From contig JAKLKW010000014.1 of the NCBI GenBank assembly GCA_023150455.1, positions 1 to 43,809 on the forward strand: a stretch of DNA of 43,809 nucleotides, read 5' to 3'. Both the position numbers and the translations under genes were made by a program. Positions 34,956 to 41,895 of the stretch are shown here, in pieces. The notes under the pieces are model-generated. The model searched no databases. It saw only the letters and a program-made list of their open reading frames with translations, and was not told where the DNA came from. The DNA comes from Alphaproteobacteria bacterium. GTDB lineage: Bacteria; Pseudomonadota; Alphaproteobacteria; JAEULC01. Position 1 is the stretch's first letter. The number at the start of each line of letters is the position of its first letter.

Positions 34956-35118
34956 CCGGCACGGCGGCGTCGCCGAGACGCGCGGCGCTTCGGTCGCTTG
35001 GACCCGACATTCCTATTGGCTCCCCGTTCCGGGCGTATCCTAAGCACAGAGCAAAGCACATGCCAAGCCTCGCGCATGCGCGCCTTTGTGAAGTGGCGCT
35101 TGACGCCGTCCTTGCGCG
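34956..35118. promoter_or_regulatory. Divergent promoter region with a 12-bp palindrome
   Basis: The 163-bp space between the dehydrogenase/dpp operon (minus) and the Ldh/DMFase-like operon (plus) must hold both promoters. It contains the perfect palindrome CGCGCATGCGCG at 35071-35082, 37 bp before the plus-strand start at 35119. A shared regulator could coordinate import and catabolism from here, but no regulator gene lies beside it. No good sigma-70 boxes were recognised. Confidence 0.35.
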
Positions 35119-36189
35119 ATGGAAAGACTGCCGCCGATGCGCCACGACCACCAGCGGCTGCGCCGCGCCACCACGAGCATGCTCATGGCGATGGGCAGCC
35201 GCGAGCCCGAGGCGAAGGCCGTCGCCGATCACCTGGTCGACGCCAACCTCGCCGGGCACGACAGCCACGGCGTCGGCATGCTGCCGCACTACGTGCGCAA
35301 CTTCAAAGCCGGCACGCTCGTGCCCAACCAGTCGCCCACGATCCTCGGCAACAACGGCCAGTTCGCCGTCTGGGACGGGCGCAACGGCTACGGCCAGGTG
35401 ATCGCGAGCGACGCGATGGAATGGGCGATCGGCGTCGCGCGCAGCAACGGCGTCGCGGTCCACGGCCTGCGCAACACGCATCATATCGGCCGCGTCGGCG
35501 CCTATGGCGAGCAGGCCGCGAAGGTCGGCCTGCTCTCGGTGCATTTCGTCAACGGCAATTCCGGTCCGCCGAAGGTGACGCCGTTCCGCGGGCGCGAAGG
35601 CCGCATGTCGACCAATCCCATCTGCATCGCCGTGCCCGGCACGGCGACGACGGATCCGATCATCCTCGACTTCGCCACCAGCCGCATCGCGCTCGGCAAG
35701 GTGCGCGTCGCCTACAACGAGGGAAAGAAGGTGATCGACGGCGCCCTGATCGACGCCGACGGCGCGCCGACCACGGATCCCGCGGTCATCTACGAGCCGC
35801 CGATCGGCGCCGTGACGCCCTTCGGCGAGCACAAGGGCTATGGCCTGGCGCTGATCGCCGAGCTCCTGGCAGGCGCCATCGTCGGCTCCGGCACGATCCA
35901 GCCGGCCAATCCGCGCGATCGCGGCATCGTCAACGGCATGCTGACCGTGGTGATCGACCCGGAGCGCATGACGACGCGCGACTTCGTCGAGGCCGAGATC
36001 GACGCGCTGATCGCCTACATGAAGCAAACGCGCGCCGCCGACCCCGCCCTGCCCGTCCTGGTGCCGGGCGAGCCGGAGCGGATCGCGCGGGCCGAGCGCG
36101 TGGCAAAGGGCATCGAGATCGACGCCACGACCTGGCGCGAGATCCAGGACGCCGCCGCCAGCGTCGACGCGCGGTTCGACGTAGCATGA
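35119..36189 (+). CDS. Ldh family (malate/L-lactate type) oxidoreductase
   Basis: A 356-aa NAD(P)-dependent oxidoreductase of the LDH2/MDH2 fold, unrelated to classical lactate dehydrogenase. Family marks are GHDSHGVGMLPHYVRNF, TNPICIAVPG, ILDFATSRIALGKV and GEHKGYGLALIAELLAG. Members include malate, sulfolactate and ureidoglycolate dehydrogenases and the reductases of cyclic imino acids (DpkA), so the substrate here is open. There is no strong ribosome binding site; ATG 35119 is listed, and ATG 35137 (MRHDHQRLRR) is about equally likely. The stop overlaps the start of the next gene (ATGA), coupling it to the DMFase-like pair. Confidence 0.88.
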   Translation: MERLPPMRHDHQRLRRATTSMLMAMGSREPEAKAVADHLVDANLAGHDSHGVGMLPHYVRNFKAGTLVPNQSPTILGNNGQFAVWDGRNGYGQVIASDAMEWAIGVARSNGVAVHGLRNTHHIGRVGAYGEQAAKVGLLSVHFVNGNSGPPKVTPFRGREGRMSTNPICIAVPGTATTDPIILDFATSRIALGKVRVAYNEGKKVIDGALIDADGAPTTDPAVIYEPPIGAVTPFGEHKGYGLALIAELLAGAIVGSGTIQPANPRDRGIVNGMLTVVIDPERMTTRDFVEAEIDALIAYMKQTRAADPALPVLVPGEPERIARAERVAKGIEIDATTWREIQDAAASVDARFDVA

Positions 36190-36491
36190 GTGTCGGCAGC
36201 ATCGATCCGAAGCGCACCGACCTCGCGGCCGAGTACCGCGCCCGTCCCTTCGGCCGCCACAGCCCCGAGCTGCAGGCCCTGCTCAACGTCATGCGCCGGG
36301 CCGAGAACTGCCAGGACCTGATCCTGGTCTCGATCGAGCCCGGGAAATGGGTGCTCGGCCAGCGCCTGCCCGACGGCCAGCCGCCGCGCCTGTTCACCGA
36401 CGAGGTCTTCACGCGGCTCGAGGACGGCGAATGGGCCGCCTTCAAGCGGCGCTGGCGCGCGCTGAGCGGACAGGAGCTGAAGCTGCCATGA
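36186..36491 (+). CDS. Small subunit-like protein of a DMFase-type amidohydrolase
   Basis: A 101-aa cytoplasmic protein whose ends overlap both neighbours (ATGA at 36186 and at 36488). Alone it is a hypothetical protein. Its place directly before the N,N-dimethylformamidase-like large subunit, and a pattern I recall from DMFase alpha subunits (PFGRHSPELQALLNVMR at 21-37, then a short beta region with KWVLGQR and a C-terminal FTDEVFTRLEDGEWAAFKRR segment), suggest it is a divergent alpha subunit. The characterised alpha subunits are longer (about 130 aa). In those enzymes the small subunit packs against the large one and is needed for the active assembly. The assignment is inferential but well supported by gene order. 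Confidence 0.6.
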   Translation: MSVGSIDPKRTDLAAEYRARPFGRHSPELQALLNVMRRAENCQDLILVSIEPGKWVLGQRLPDGQPPRLFTDEVFTRLEDGEWAAFKRRWRALSGQELKLP

Positions 36492-38617
36492 CCGGCGCGA
36501 CGCCGAGCGGCCCGACCGTCGTCGGCTATGTCGACCGCGTCTACGCGCATCCGGGCGACGAGGTGACGCTGCGCGTCAGCGTGCTCGATCCGGCGCGGCG
36601 CTACCGCGCCCAGCTCGCGCGGCTGATCTGCGGCGAGACCGGGCCCAAGGGTCCGGGCCTCAAGGAGGAAGCCGTCGCGATCGACGCGCTCACCGGCGAG
36701 CACCGGGGCGAGGAGCAGCCGACCGGCATCGGCTCCTGCGCCGTCGTCGACGGCCTGCCGGCGCTCGGATCGATCGCGCTGTCCGTGCATGTCTGGCCGA
36801 CCCTGCCCGGATGCGGCGTGCAGGCGCTGCTGTCGCTCGGCGCCGTTCGCCTGGTGCTGGACGAGGCCGGCGCCGTCGCGCTCGTCGTCGGCGACGAGAC
36901 GGTGGCGAGCGGACGGAAGCTGCGCGCGCGCTGGTGGTACCGCGTCGATGCGAGCTACGACATTGCGACCGGCGCCGTGACGCTCGGCGTCAAGCCGGCG
37001 GCGGGCTTCCACGACGAGCAGCCGGTCGCGGTCACCGGCCGCGTGCGCGCGGGGATCGAGGCCGAAGGGCCGCTGCTGATGGCGGCCGCGCCGGCGGCCG
37101 CCGGCGCCCGCGATCACTTCTACGGCAAGCTCGAAGCACCGGTCCTGCGTTCAGGCACGCTCGAAGCGCGCTGGGATTTCTCGCGGCACATCGAGACGAC
37201 GCTGATCGAGGACCTCTCGCCCGCCGCCCTGCACGGCCGCACGATCAATGCGCCGAAGCGGGCGGTCACCGGTGCCGCGTGGGACGGCACGGTGCATTGC
37301 TGGACGCAGAACCCGTCGCATTACGGCGCGATCCACTTCCACGGCGACGACCTGTCCGACGCGCACTGGAAGGAAAGCCTGCGCTTCCGCCTGCCCGCAT
37401 CCCTGCGCAGCGGCTTCTACGCCGTGAAGCTGCAGGCATCGGGTCCCGCCTTCTACGTGGGCTTCATCGTCAGCCCCGCTCCCGGCGCGAAGCGCGCGCG
37501 GCTCGCGGTCCAGGCCTCGACCGTGACCTATCTCGCCTACGCCAACTACCGCCGGCGCATGACGCCGGGACCGTTCGAGCTGGCCATGGGCGCGCTGCCG
37601 ACGGTCGACATGACCGACGTCATGCTGGCGGCGCACAAGGAGTTCGGCAGCTCGACCTACGACGTGCATCGCGACGGGTTCGGCGTGGCCCATGCGACCG
37701 CCCGCCGGCCGCTGTTCAACTTCCGGCCGACCGGGCGGTTCTGGAACTTCAACATGGATCTCTGCCTGATCGACTGGCTCGACCGGCAGGGCATCGAGTA
37801 CGACGTGATCAGCGACCATGAGCTGCAGGAAAAAGGCGTGGCGCTGCTTCAGCCCTATGGCTGCGTCATGTCCGGCAGCCATCCCGAGTACAACACGCTC
37901 GAGATGCTGCGCGCGACCGAGGCCTATCTCGCCGGCGGCGGGCGCTTCATGTACATGGGCGGCAACGGCTTCTACTGGCGGGTGACCTTCCCGCCCGCAC
38001 ATCCCGGCATGATCGAGCTGCGCCGCGCCGAGGACGGCACGCGCGCCTGGGAGGAGATGCCCGGCCAGTACCACCACGCGACCGGCGAGCTGGGCGGCCT
38101 GTGGCGCCGGATCGGGCGGCCGCCGAACGCGCTGGTCGGCATCGGATTCATCGCCCAGGGATTCGACGCCTCGACCTACTACCGCCGCACGGCCGCCTCG
38201 CGCGACCAGCGCGCCGCCTTCCTGTTCAAGGGGATCGAGGACGAGATCCTCGGCGATTTCGGCGCCTGGGGCGACGGCGCGGCGGGACTCGAGATCGACT
38301 GCTACGACCAGCGCCTCGGCTCGCCGCCGCACGCGCTGGTGGTCGCCTCGTCCGAGAACCACTCCAACGCCTTCCTGCTGGTGAACGAGGAGATGCTGTC
38401 GAACACGCACGGCGTCGACGGCACGCTCAACCCGCGCGTCAAGGCCGACATCGTGTTCTTCGAGACCGCCGGCGGCGGCGCCGTGCTGTCGACCGGCGCG
38501 ATCAGCTTCGTCGCCAGCCTGGCGCACGACGGCTACGACAACAACATCTCGCGCCTGACCCGCAACGCCGTCGACCGCTTCCTCGACCCGGCGCCGTTCA
38601 AGCCGCCCGGCGCATAA
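36488..38617 (+). CDS. N,N-dimethylformamidase-like large subunit
   Basis: A 709-aa cytoplasmic protein matching the large (beta) subunit of N,N-dimethylformamidase (usually ~760 aa). The middle part looks like a concanavalin-like beta-sandwich (around KLEAPVLRSGTLEARWDF) and the C-terminal half carries the amidohydrolase core. Characterised DMFase holds mononuclear iron by two tyrosines and a glutamate (Y399, Y440, E521) with a nearby H519. Here GSHPEYNTLEML supplies H465-x-E467, and Y391 (STYDVHRDG) plus Y348 or Y351 (VTYLAYANY) are suitable tyrosines at similar spacing. DMFase splits dimethylformamide into dimethylamine and formate; this homologue may act on another amide. ATG 36488 overlaps the preceding stop. 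A 314-bp convergent gap follows. Confidence 0.8.
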   Translation: MTGATPSGPTVVGYVDRVYAHPGDEVTLRVSVLDPARRYRAQLARLICGETGPKGPGLKEEAVAIDALTGEHRGEEQPTGIGSCAVVDGLPALGSIALSVHVWPTLPGCGVQALLSLGAVRLVLDEAGAVALVVGDETVASGRKLRARWWYRVDASYDIATGAVTLGVKPAAGFHDEQPVAVTGRVRAGIEAEGPLLMAAAPAAAGARDHFYGKLEAPVLRSGTLEARWDFSRHIETTLIEDLSPAALHGRTINAPKRAVTGAAWDGTVHCWTQNPSHYGAIHFHGDDLSDAHWKESLRFRLPASLRSGFYAVKLQASGPAFYVGFIVSPAPGAKRARLAVQASTVTYLAYANYRRRMTPGPFELAMGALPTVDMTDVMLAAHKEFGSSTYDVHRDGFGVAHATARRPLFNFRPTGRFWNFNMDLCLIDWLDRQGIEYDVISDHELQEKGVALLQPYGCVMSGSHPEYNTLEMLRATEAYLAGGGRFMYMGGNGFYWRVTFPPAHPGMIELRRAEDGTRAWEEMPGQYHHATGELGGLWRRIGRPPNALVGIGFIAQGFDASTYYRRTAASRDQRAAFLFKGIEDEILGDFGAWGDGAAGLEIDCYDQRLGSPPHALVVASSENHSNAFLLVNEEMLSNTHGVDGTLNPRVKADIVFFETAGGGAVLSTGAISFVASLAHDGYDNNISRLTRNAVDRFLDPAPFKPPGA

Positions 38618-38679
38618 AGCGGATTTCCGCACCCCGCCTCGGTACGCGGTGCAGCCGCGCAGCTTCCTCCACTTGCTTG

Positions 38680-38765
38680 CCCTTCGTGTCCTTCCTTCCG
38701 AGCTTCGTGTCCTTCGTGTCCAATCCGAAAGGGATCAACCACGAGGGCGCGAAGCACACGAAGGC
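38680..38765. repeat. CTTCGTGTC-type intergenic repeat
   Basis: Copies of CTTCGTGTC occur at 38682-38690, 38703-38711 and 38712-38720 (the last two in tandem). The complementary form, CACGAGGG and CACACGAAGG, follows at 38740-38765, so the block can fold on itself. It sits in the 314-bp convergent gap between the DMFase-like gene (plus) and the AstE-like gene (minus), where no gene is seen. Similar interspersed repeats occur in several environmental bacterial genomes. A transcription-ending role for the convergent genes is possible. Confidence 0.6.
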
Positions 38766-38863
38766 GAAAAAGAGGAAGAGGGAGAAAGCACGGCTGTGGA
38801 CAGGCGCGGCTCGTCGGCGTGGAGACCCCATTCCGGGCAGGATGCTACCCAATCTGGGCATGT

Positions 38864-38888
38864 CCAGGCATGCCGCGCATGCTCCTGG
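38864..38888. terminator. Possible bidirectional hairpin between convergent genes
   Basis: CCAGGCATGC (38864-38873) pairs with GCATGCTCCTGG (38877-38888) apart from a 2-nt bulge, giving a strong stem with a very short loop. It is 44 bp beyond the stop codon of the AstE-like gene read leftwards, and about 250 bp after the DMFase-like gene. No T-run follows on either side, so termination is only a suggestion. Confidence 0.3.
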
Positions 38889-38931
38889 CTTATGACCGAC
38901 GACAAAGCCGGAATCCTGGACCGCCCGGCGC

Positions 38932-39990
38932 CTAGCCGCGATATTCCGTCCCGAGATGGAACAGGCAGTCGCCGCGCTCGGTGCGGCCGGGGATGCGCTT
39001 GCACAGGACGACGCCGTCGCGCTCGAAGCGCACGACCTCGGGCTCGCGCCAGGGCGTGTGCGAGAAGTGGATCGCCGCGGCCGGCTGGCCGGCCTTGACG
39101 GTGTCGCCCAGCTCGACCAGCGGCTCGAACACGCCGCCGTTCTCGGGCGTGTAGACGAAGTAGTCGGGCCCGCCGACCTCCATCAGCCGCGTGCCGGGCG
39201 ACGGCGCGACCTTCACGTCGGGCACGACGCCCAGGTGCTTCAGGATGCGCCGCACCCCCGCGCCGGCGATCTTCAGCGCCGCCGGCGTGACCGTGCCGCT
39301 GCCGCCCATCTCGGTGCCGAGCGCGATGGCGCCGCGCCGGGCCGCCGACGCGCCCAGCGTCTGGTCGGCACCCATCGGCCGGTTCGACACGTAGCCGATC
39401 GGCGCGCCGAACACGTCGAGCAGCTCCAGCACCTGCTTGTTGCGCTCCGTCGCCCCCGGCACGACCGTGCCGAGCGCGCTCGGCACGTACATCAGCGAGC
39501 TGCCGCCGGAATGCAGGTCGAAGGCGTAGTTGCACTGCGTCAGGATCACGCTGTCGATGTAGTGCGCGATCACCTTGGTCGGCGTGCCGTCCGGGTCGCC
39601 GGGGAAGGAGCGGTTCAGGTTGCCGCCGTCGATCGGCGAGGTGCGCCGCCCGGCCATCGCCGCCGGGAAGTTCGCCGCCGGCAGGAAGATGATCCGCCCC
39701 TGCACCATCGCCGGCTCGAGCTCGCGGATCAGCTTCATCAGCGTGACCTGGCCCTCGTACTCGTCGCCGTGGTTGCCCGAGCTCAGCAGCACGGTCGGCC
39801 CGCTGCCGTTCTTGATGCAGACGATCGGGATCGGGATCCAGCCATAGGCCGATTCGTGCACCGAATGCGGCAGGCGCAGGAAGCCGGTCTGCCTGCCGCT
39901 CTTGTCGTAGTCGATCGTGGCCGTGATGCGCGAGGCAGCCATGGGCGGTCGTTGTCTCTCTTCTTGCTGGGGAAGCCGTTGATCGGGCAT
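38932..39990 (-). CDS. AstE/aspartoacylase-family deacylase
   Basis: A 352-aa zinc hydrolase of the succinylglutamate desuccinylase/aspartoacylase (M14-like) family. Zinc ligands are visible as H74 and E77 (GNHGDEYEG) and H160 (FDLHSGG). R127 (NLNRSFPG) is a typical substrate-binding Arg, and E227 (GTEMGGSG) is the likely general base. It should remove an acyl or amide group from an N-acylated small molecule, for instance an N-acyl amino acid or an ectoine-type amide. ATG 39990 has AAGGA upstream; an in-frame ATG at 39942 (MAASRITATI) is the alternative. It follows the class II aldolase-family gene by 14 bp, so the two are probably cotranscribed. Confidence 0.85.
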   Translation of the reverse strand: MPDQRLPQQEERQRPPMAASRITATIDYDKSGRQTGFLRLPHSVHESAYGWIPIPIVCIKNGSGPTVLLSSGNHGDEYEGQVTLMKLIRELEPAMVQGRIIFLPAANFPAAMAGRRTSPIDGGNLNRSFPGDPDGTPTKVIAHYIDSVILTQCNYAFDLHSGGSSLMYVPSALGTVVPGATERNKQVLELLDVFGAPIGYVSNRPMGADQTLGASAARRGAIALGTEMGGSGTVTPAALKIAGAGVRRILKHLGVVPDVKVAPSPGTRLMEVGGPDYFVYTPENGGVFEPLVELGDTVKAGQPAAAIHFSHTPWREPEVVRFERDGVVLCKRIPGRTERGDCLFHLGTEYRG

Positions 39991-40004
39991 GGGCGGTCCT
40001 TGCT

Positions 40005-40757
40005 TCAGCTCGCGTAGTCCGGTTCCTCGCGGTCGAGGATGCGGCGCCACGCGTCGAGATGCAGCCGGGAGTCGTAGTACTCGCCGAATGCGCCCTGATG
40101 GCGCCGGCGCAGCGCGTCGGGCTGGCGCCGGAGCGTGCCGCCGGCCATGCGCGCGGTCATCTGGTACATGCAGGTGCGCTCGGCCATGTAGAGCTCGTCG
40201 AACGCGTCGTGCACGGTCGGGCCCACCACGGTGACTCCGTGGTTGGCCATCACCATGATGGTCTTGCCGGCCATGACGCGGGCGATGCGGTCGCCCTCCG
40301 AGTTGTCGTGCACCGGCCCGTGCGCCTCGTCGTCGTAGACGATGCGGTCGTACAGCATGAGGTCGTTGTGGTGCGACAGCTCCATCCGCCCGTTCTCCAT
40401 CAGCGACATGGCGGTCAGATAGGGCGGATGGGCGTGCATCACGCACTTGGCCTGCGGATGGGCCAGGTGGACGCGCGCGTGGATGTGGAACGCGACCTTG
40501 CGCAGCTCGCCCCGGCCGCGCACGACGTTGCCGTCGAGGTCGCAGACGATCAGCTTGCTGGCGGTGATCTCCTGGAACAGGAGCCCACGCGGGTTGATCA
40601 GGAACAGCGTGTCGGAGCCCGGCAGCATCAGGCTGTGATGGTTGCCGATATGCTCGTTCATGCCGAGCCGCGCCTGCATCCGGAACGACGCCGCGAGGTC
40701 GCAACGCAGTTGCCACTCCACGTCCTCGGCCTGCCTCACCTCGCGCAACGCAGTCAT
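40005..40757 (-). CDS. Class II aldolase/adducin family protein
   Basis: A 250-aa protein of the class II aldolase/adducin fold. The metal-binding histidines H108 and H110 (VMHAHPPY) and H173 (ANHGVTVVG) are in place. Members are metal-dependent aldolases, epimerases or decarboxylases; the substrate cannot be assigned. The N-terminal sequence QLRCDLAASFRMQARLGM resembles the subgroup often annotated simply as class II aldolase in amino-acid or aromatic catabolic clusters. ATG 40757 with GGGG upstream is preferred over a GTG at 40778. It lies 14 bp upstream of the AstE-like gene on the same strand. Confidence 0.85.
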   Translation of the reverse strand: MTALREVRQAEDVEWQLRCDLAASFRMQARLGMNEHIGNHHSLMLPGSDTLFLINPRGLLFQEITASKLIVCDLDGNVVRGRGELRKVAFHIHARVHLAHPQAKCVMHAHPPYLTAMSLMENGRMELSHHNDLMLYDRIVYDDEAHGPVHDNSEGDRIARVMAGKTIMVMANHGVTVVGPTVHDAFDELYMAERTCMYQMTARMAGGTLRRQPDALRRRHQGAFGEYYDSRLHLDAWRRILDREEPDYAS

Positions 40758-40953
40758 GTCGAATTTCCCCTGCCCCACTGCCGCAAAACGAAGCTTGGCA
40801 TGGGTTCATGGCAGTTGCAAAGCCCATGCCCATTGACGACAGCGAGCTTCCTGCATGCCTGCCCAGCGGCCTGCGCACGGCCGCAGCGTCGGACCGCGCC
40901 GCCGGCCCGTCCGGGGAAGACCGGGTCGGCGCGCGACGACGTCAAGTCCGCGA

Positions 40954-40972
40954 GCTTCCTACAAGGGGAAGC
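40954..40972 (+). promoter_or_regulatory. CueR-like (MerR family) operator
   Basis: GCTTCC-TACAAGG-GGAAGC is a perfect 6-bp inverted repeat with a 7-bp spacer, the same geometry as the E. coli CueR site at copA (CCTTCC-N7-GGAAGG). The flanking GCGAGC and CTATCG would be -35 and -10 elements 19 bp apart, the long spacing expected of MerR-family promoters. It lies about 80 bp upstream of the first gene of the copper-handling cluster. A half copy, GCGAGCTTCCT, also occurs at 40842-40852. The cognate regulator gene is not in the window. Confidence 0.55.
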
Positions 40973-41052
40973 CGCTATCGGGCCTTGACGTGGAATTTCG
41001 CTCGTCCATAAGAGCGAAGGCGATGGCATCACGAGACGCATCGGAGCGAGGC

Positions 41053-41439
41053 ATGTCCGCGTCGCCTCGAAGGTGGAGGCGCTCCCTCCGCCTGCTTGCC
41101 TGCATCGGCGCCTTTCTGGCGGCGCTGCTGACGACGGGTTTCGTGCATGCCCATGCCGATCACGACGGCGTGCCGCCGCTTGCCGGCGACGACGCGCGTG
41201 TCCCGGGCCACGGCGTTGCGCAGGTCCTCGTAGCGGCCGATGACGGGGATCAGGGGAACGACTCCCACTGCGCCGGCGCGCCGTTGCACGCGGCGTGCGC
41301 CGCCGGCGGGCCCGGCTGTATGGCGACTGCCGATCACGCCTTCGAGCTTGCCGCGCACGGCCGCGCCGCCCGTCCGGCCGGTCGGACGGAGCACGTGTCG
41401 GGCATCGTCCCCTCGCCTCCAGACCATCCGCCGCGCTGA
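41053..41439 (+). CDS. Small exported His-containing protein of the copper cluster
   Basis: A 128-aa protein beginning with an Arg-rich N-region and a hydrophobic segment (MSASPRRWRRSLRLLACIGA), suggesting membrane targeting or export. The remainder has HAHADHDG just after the hydrophobic segment and scattered His and Cys residues (NDSHCAG, LHAACAA, PGCMATADHA), compatible with metal binding. ATG 41053 has GGAGCGAGG upstream; ATG 41023 is an alternative adding 10 residues. It is the first gene after the CueR-like operator and precedes the TolC/multicopper oxidase genes, so copper binding in the periplasm is a reasonable guess. No named family was recognised with certainty. Confidence 0.55.
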   Translation: MSASPRRWRRSLRLLACIGAFLAALLTTGFVHAHADHDGVPPLAGDDARVPGHGVAQVLVAADDGDQGNDSHCAGAPLHAACAAGGPGCMATADHAFELAAHGRAARPAGRTEHVSGIVPSPPDHPPR

Positions 41440-41520
41440 TCGGCCGTTCCGGAATCGCCGACGGCGCCCGGTGTGCCGGCTGCACCGTCCTTCTTGAACG
41501 CGAGCGCTTGCGGAGGCCTA

Positions 41521-41886
41521 ATGATCATTCGGATACGGCCCGGGAGTCCGGCGGGACGGCTATCGGGCCTGGGTGCCGGCTCAATGCTGCTGCTGGGCGG
41601 CTTCCTGCTCGGCGTCGCCGCGGCGCGCGCCGCCGATCCCGGCGATCCCGCCGCGGCGGCGCCGACCACGCGCTACCGCTCGGCGTTCGACGGCTACGAA
41701 CGCTGGCGCGACGGAGGCAAGGCGCCCTGGCGCGACGCCAACGAGGCGGTGGGCCGCATGGGCGGGCACATGGGCCATATGGAGGACGCCTCGCCGCAAG
41801 CGCCCGGCGACGACCAGCCGCCGGAGAGGCCGGCGGGCGCCGCGCAGCCGCCTTCGGACGGCCAGCATCAACACCACAAGCCGTGA
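41521..41886 (+). CDS. Small periplasmic protein preceding the TolC gene
   Basis: A 121-aa protein with a signal peptide (about residues 1-37, ending near AAARAADP). The conserved-looking core YRSAFDGYERWRDGGKAPWRDANEAVGRMGG resembles small unnamed proteins found upstream of efflux outer-membrane genes in copper and heavy-metal operons (core split: YRSAFDGYERW at about 53, APWRDANEAVGRMGG at about 70). Met- and His-rich ends (GGHMGHMED and HQHHKP) suit Cu binding. ATG 41521 is supported by GGAGG 6 bp upstream. It is 9 bp before the TolC-family gene. Confidence 0.65.
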   Translation: MIIRIRPGSPAGRLSGLGAGSMLLLGGFLLGVAAARAADPGDPAAAAPTTRYRSAFDGYERWRDGGKAPWRDANEAVGRMGGHMGHMEDASPQAPGDDQPPERPAGAAQPPSDGQHQHHKP

Positions 41887-41895
41887 GGAGCGACC

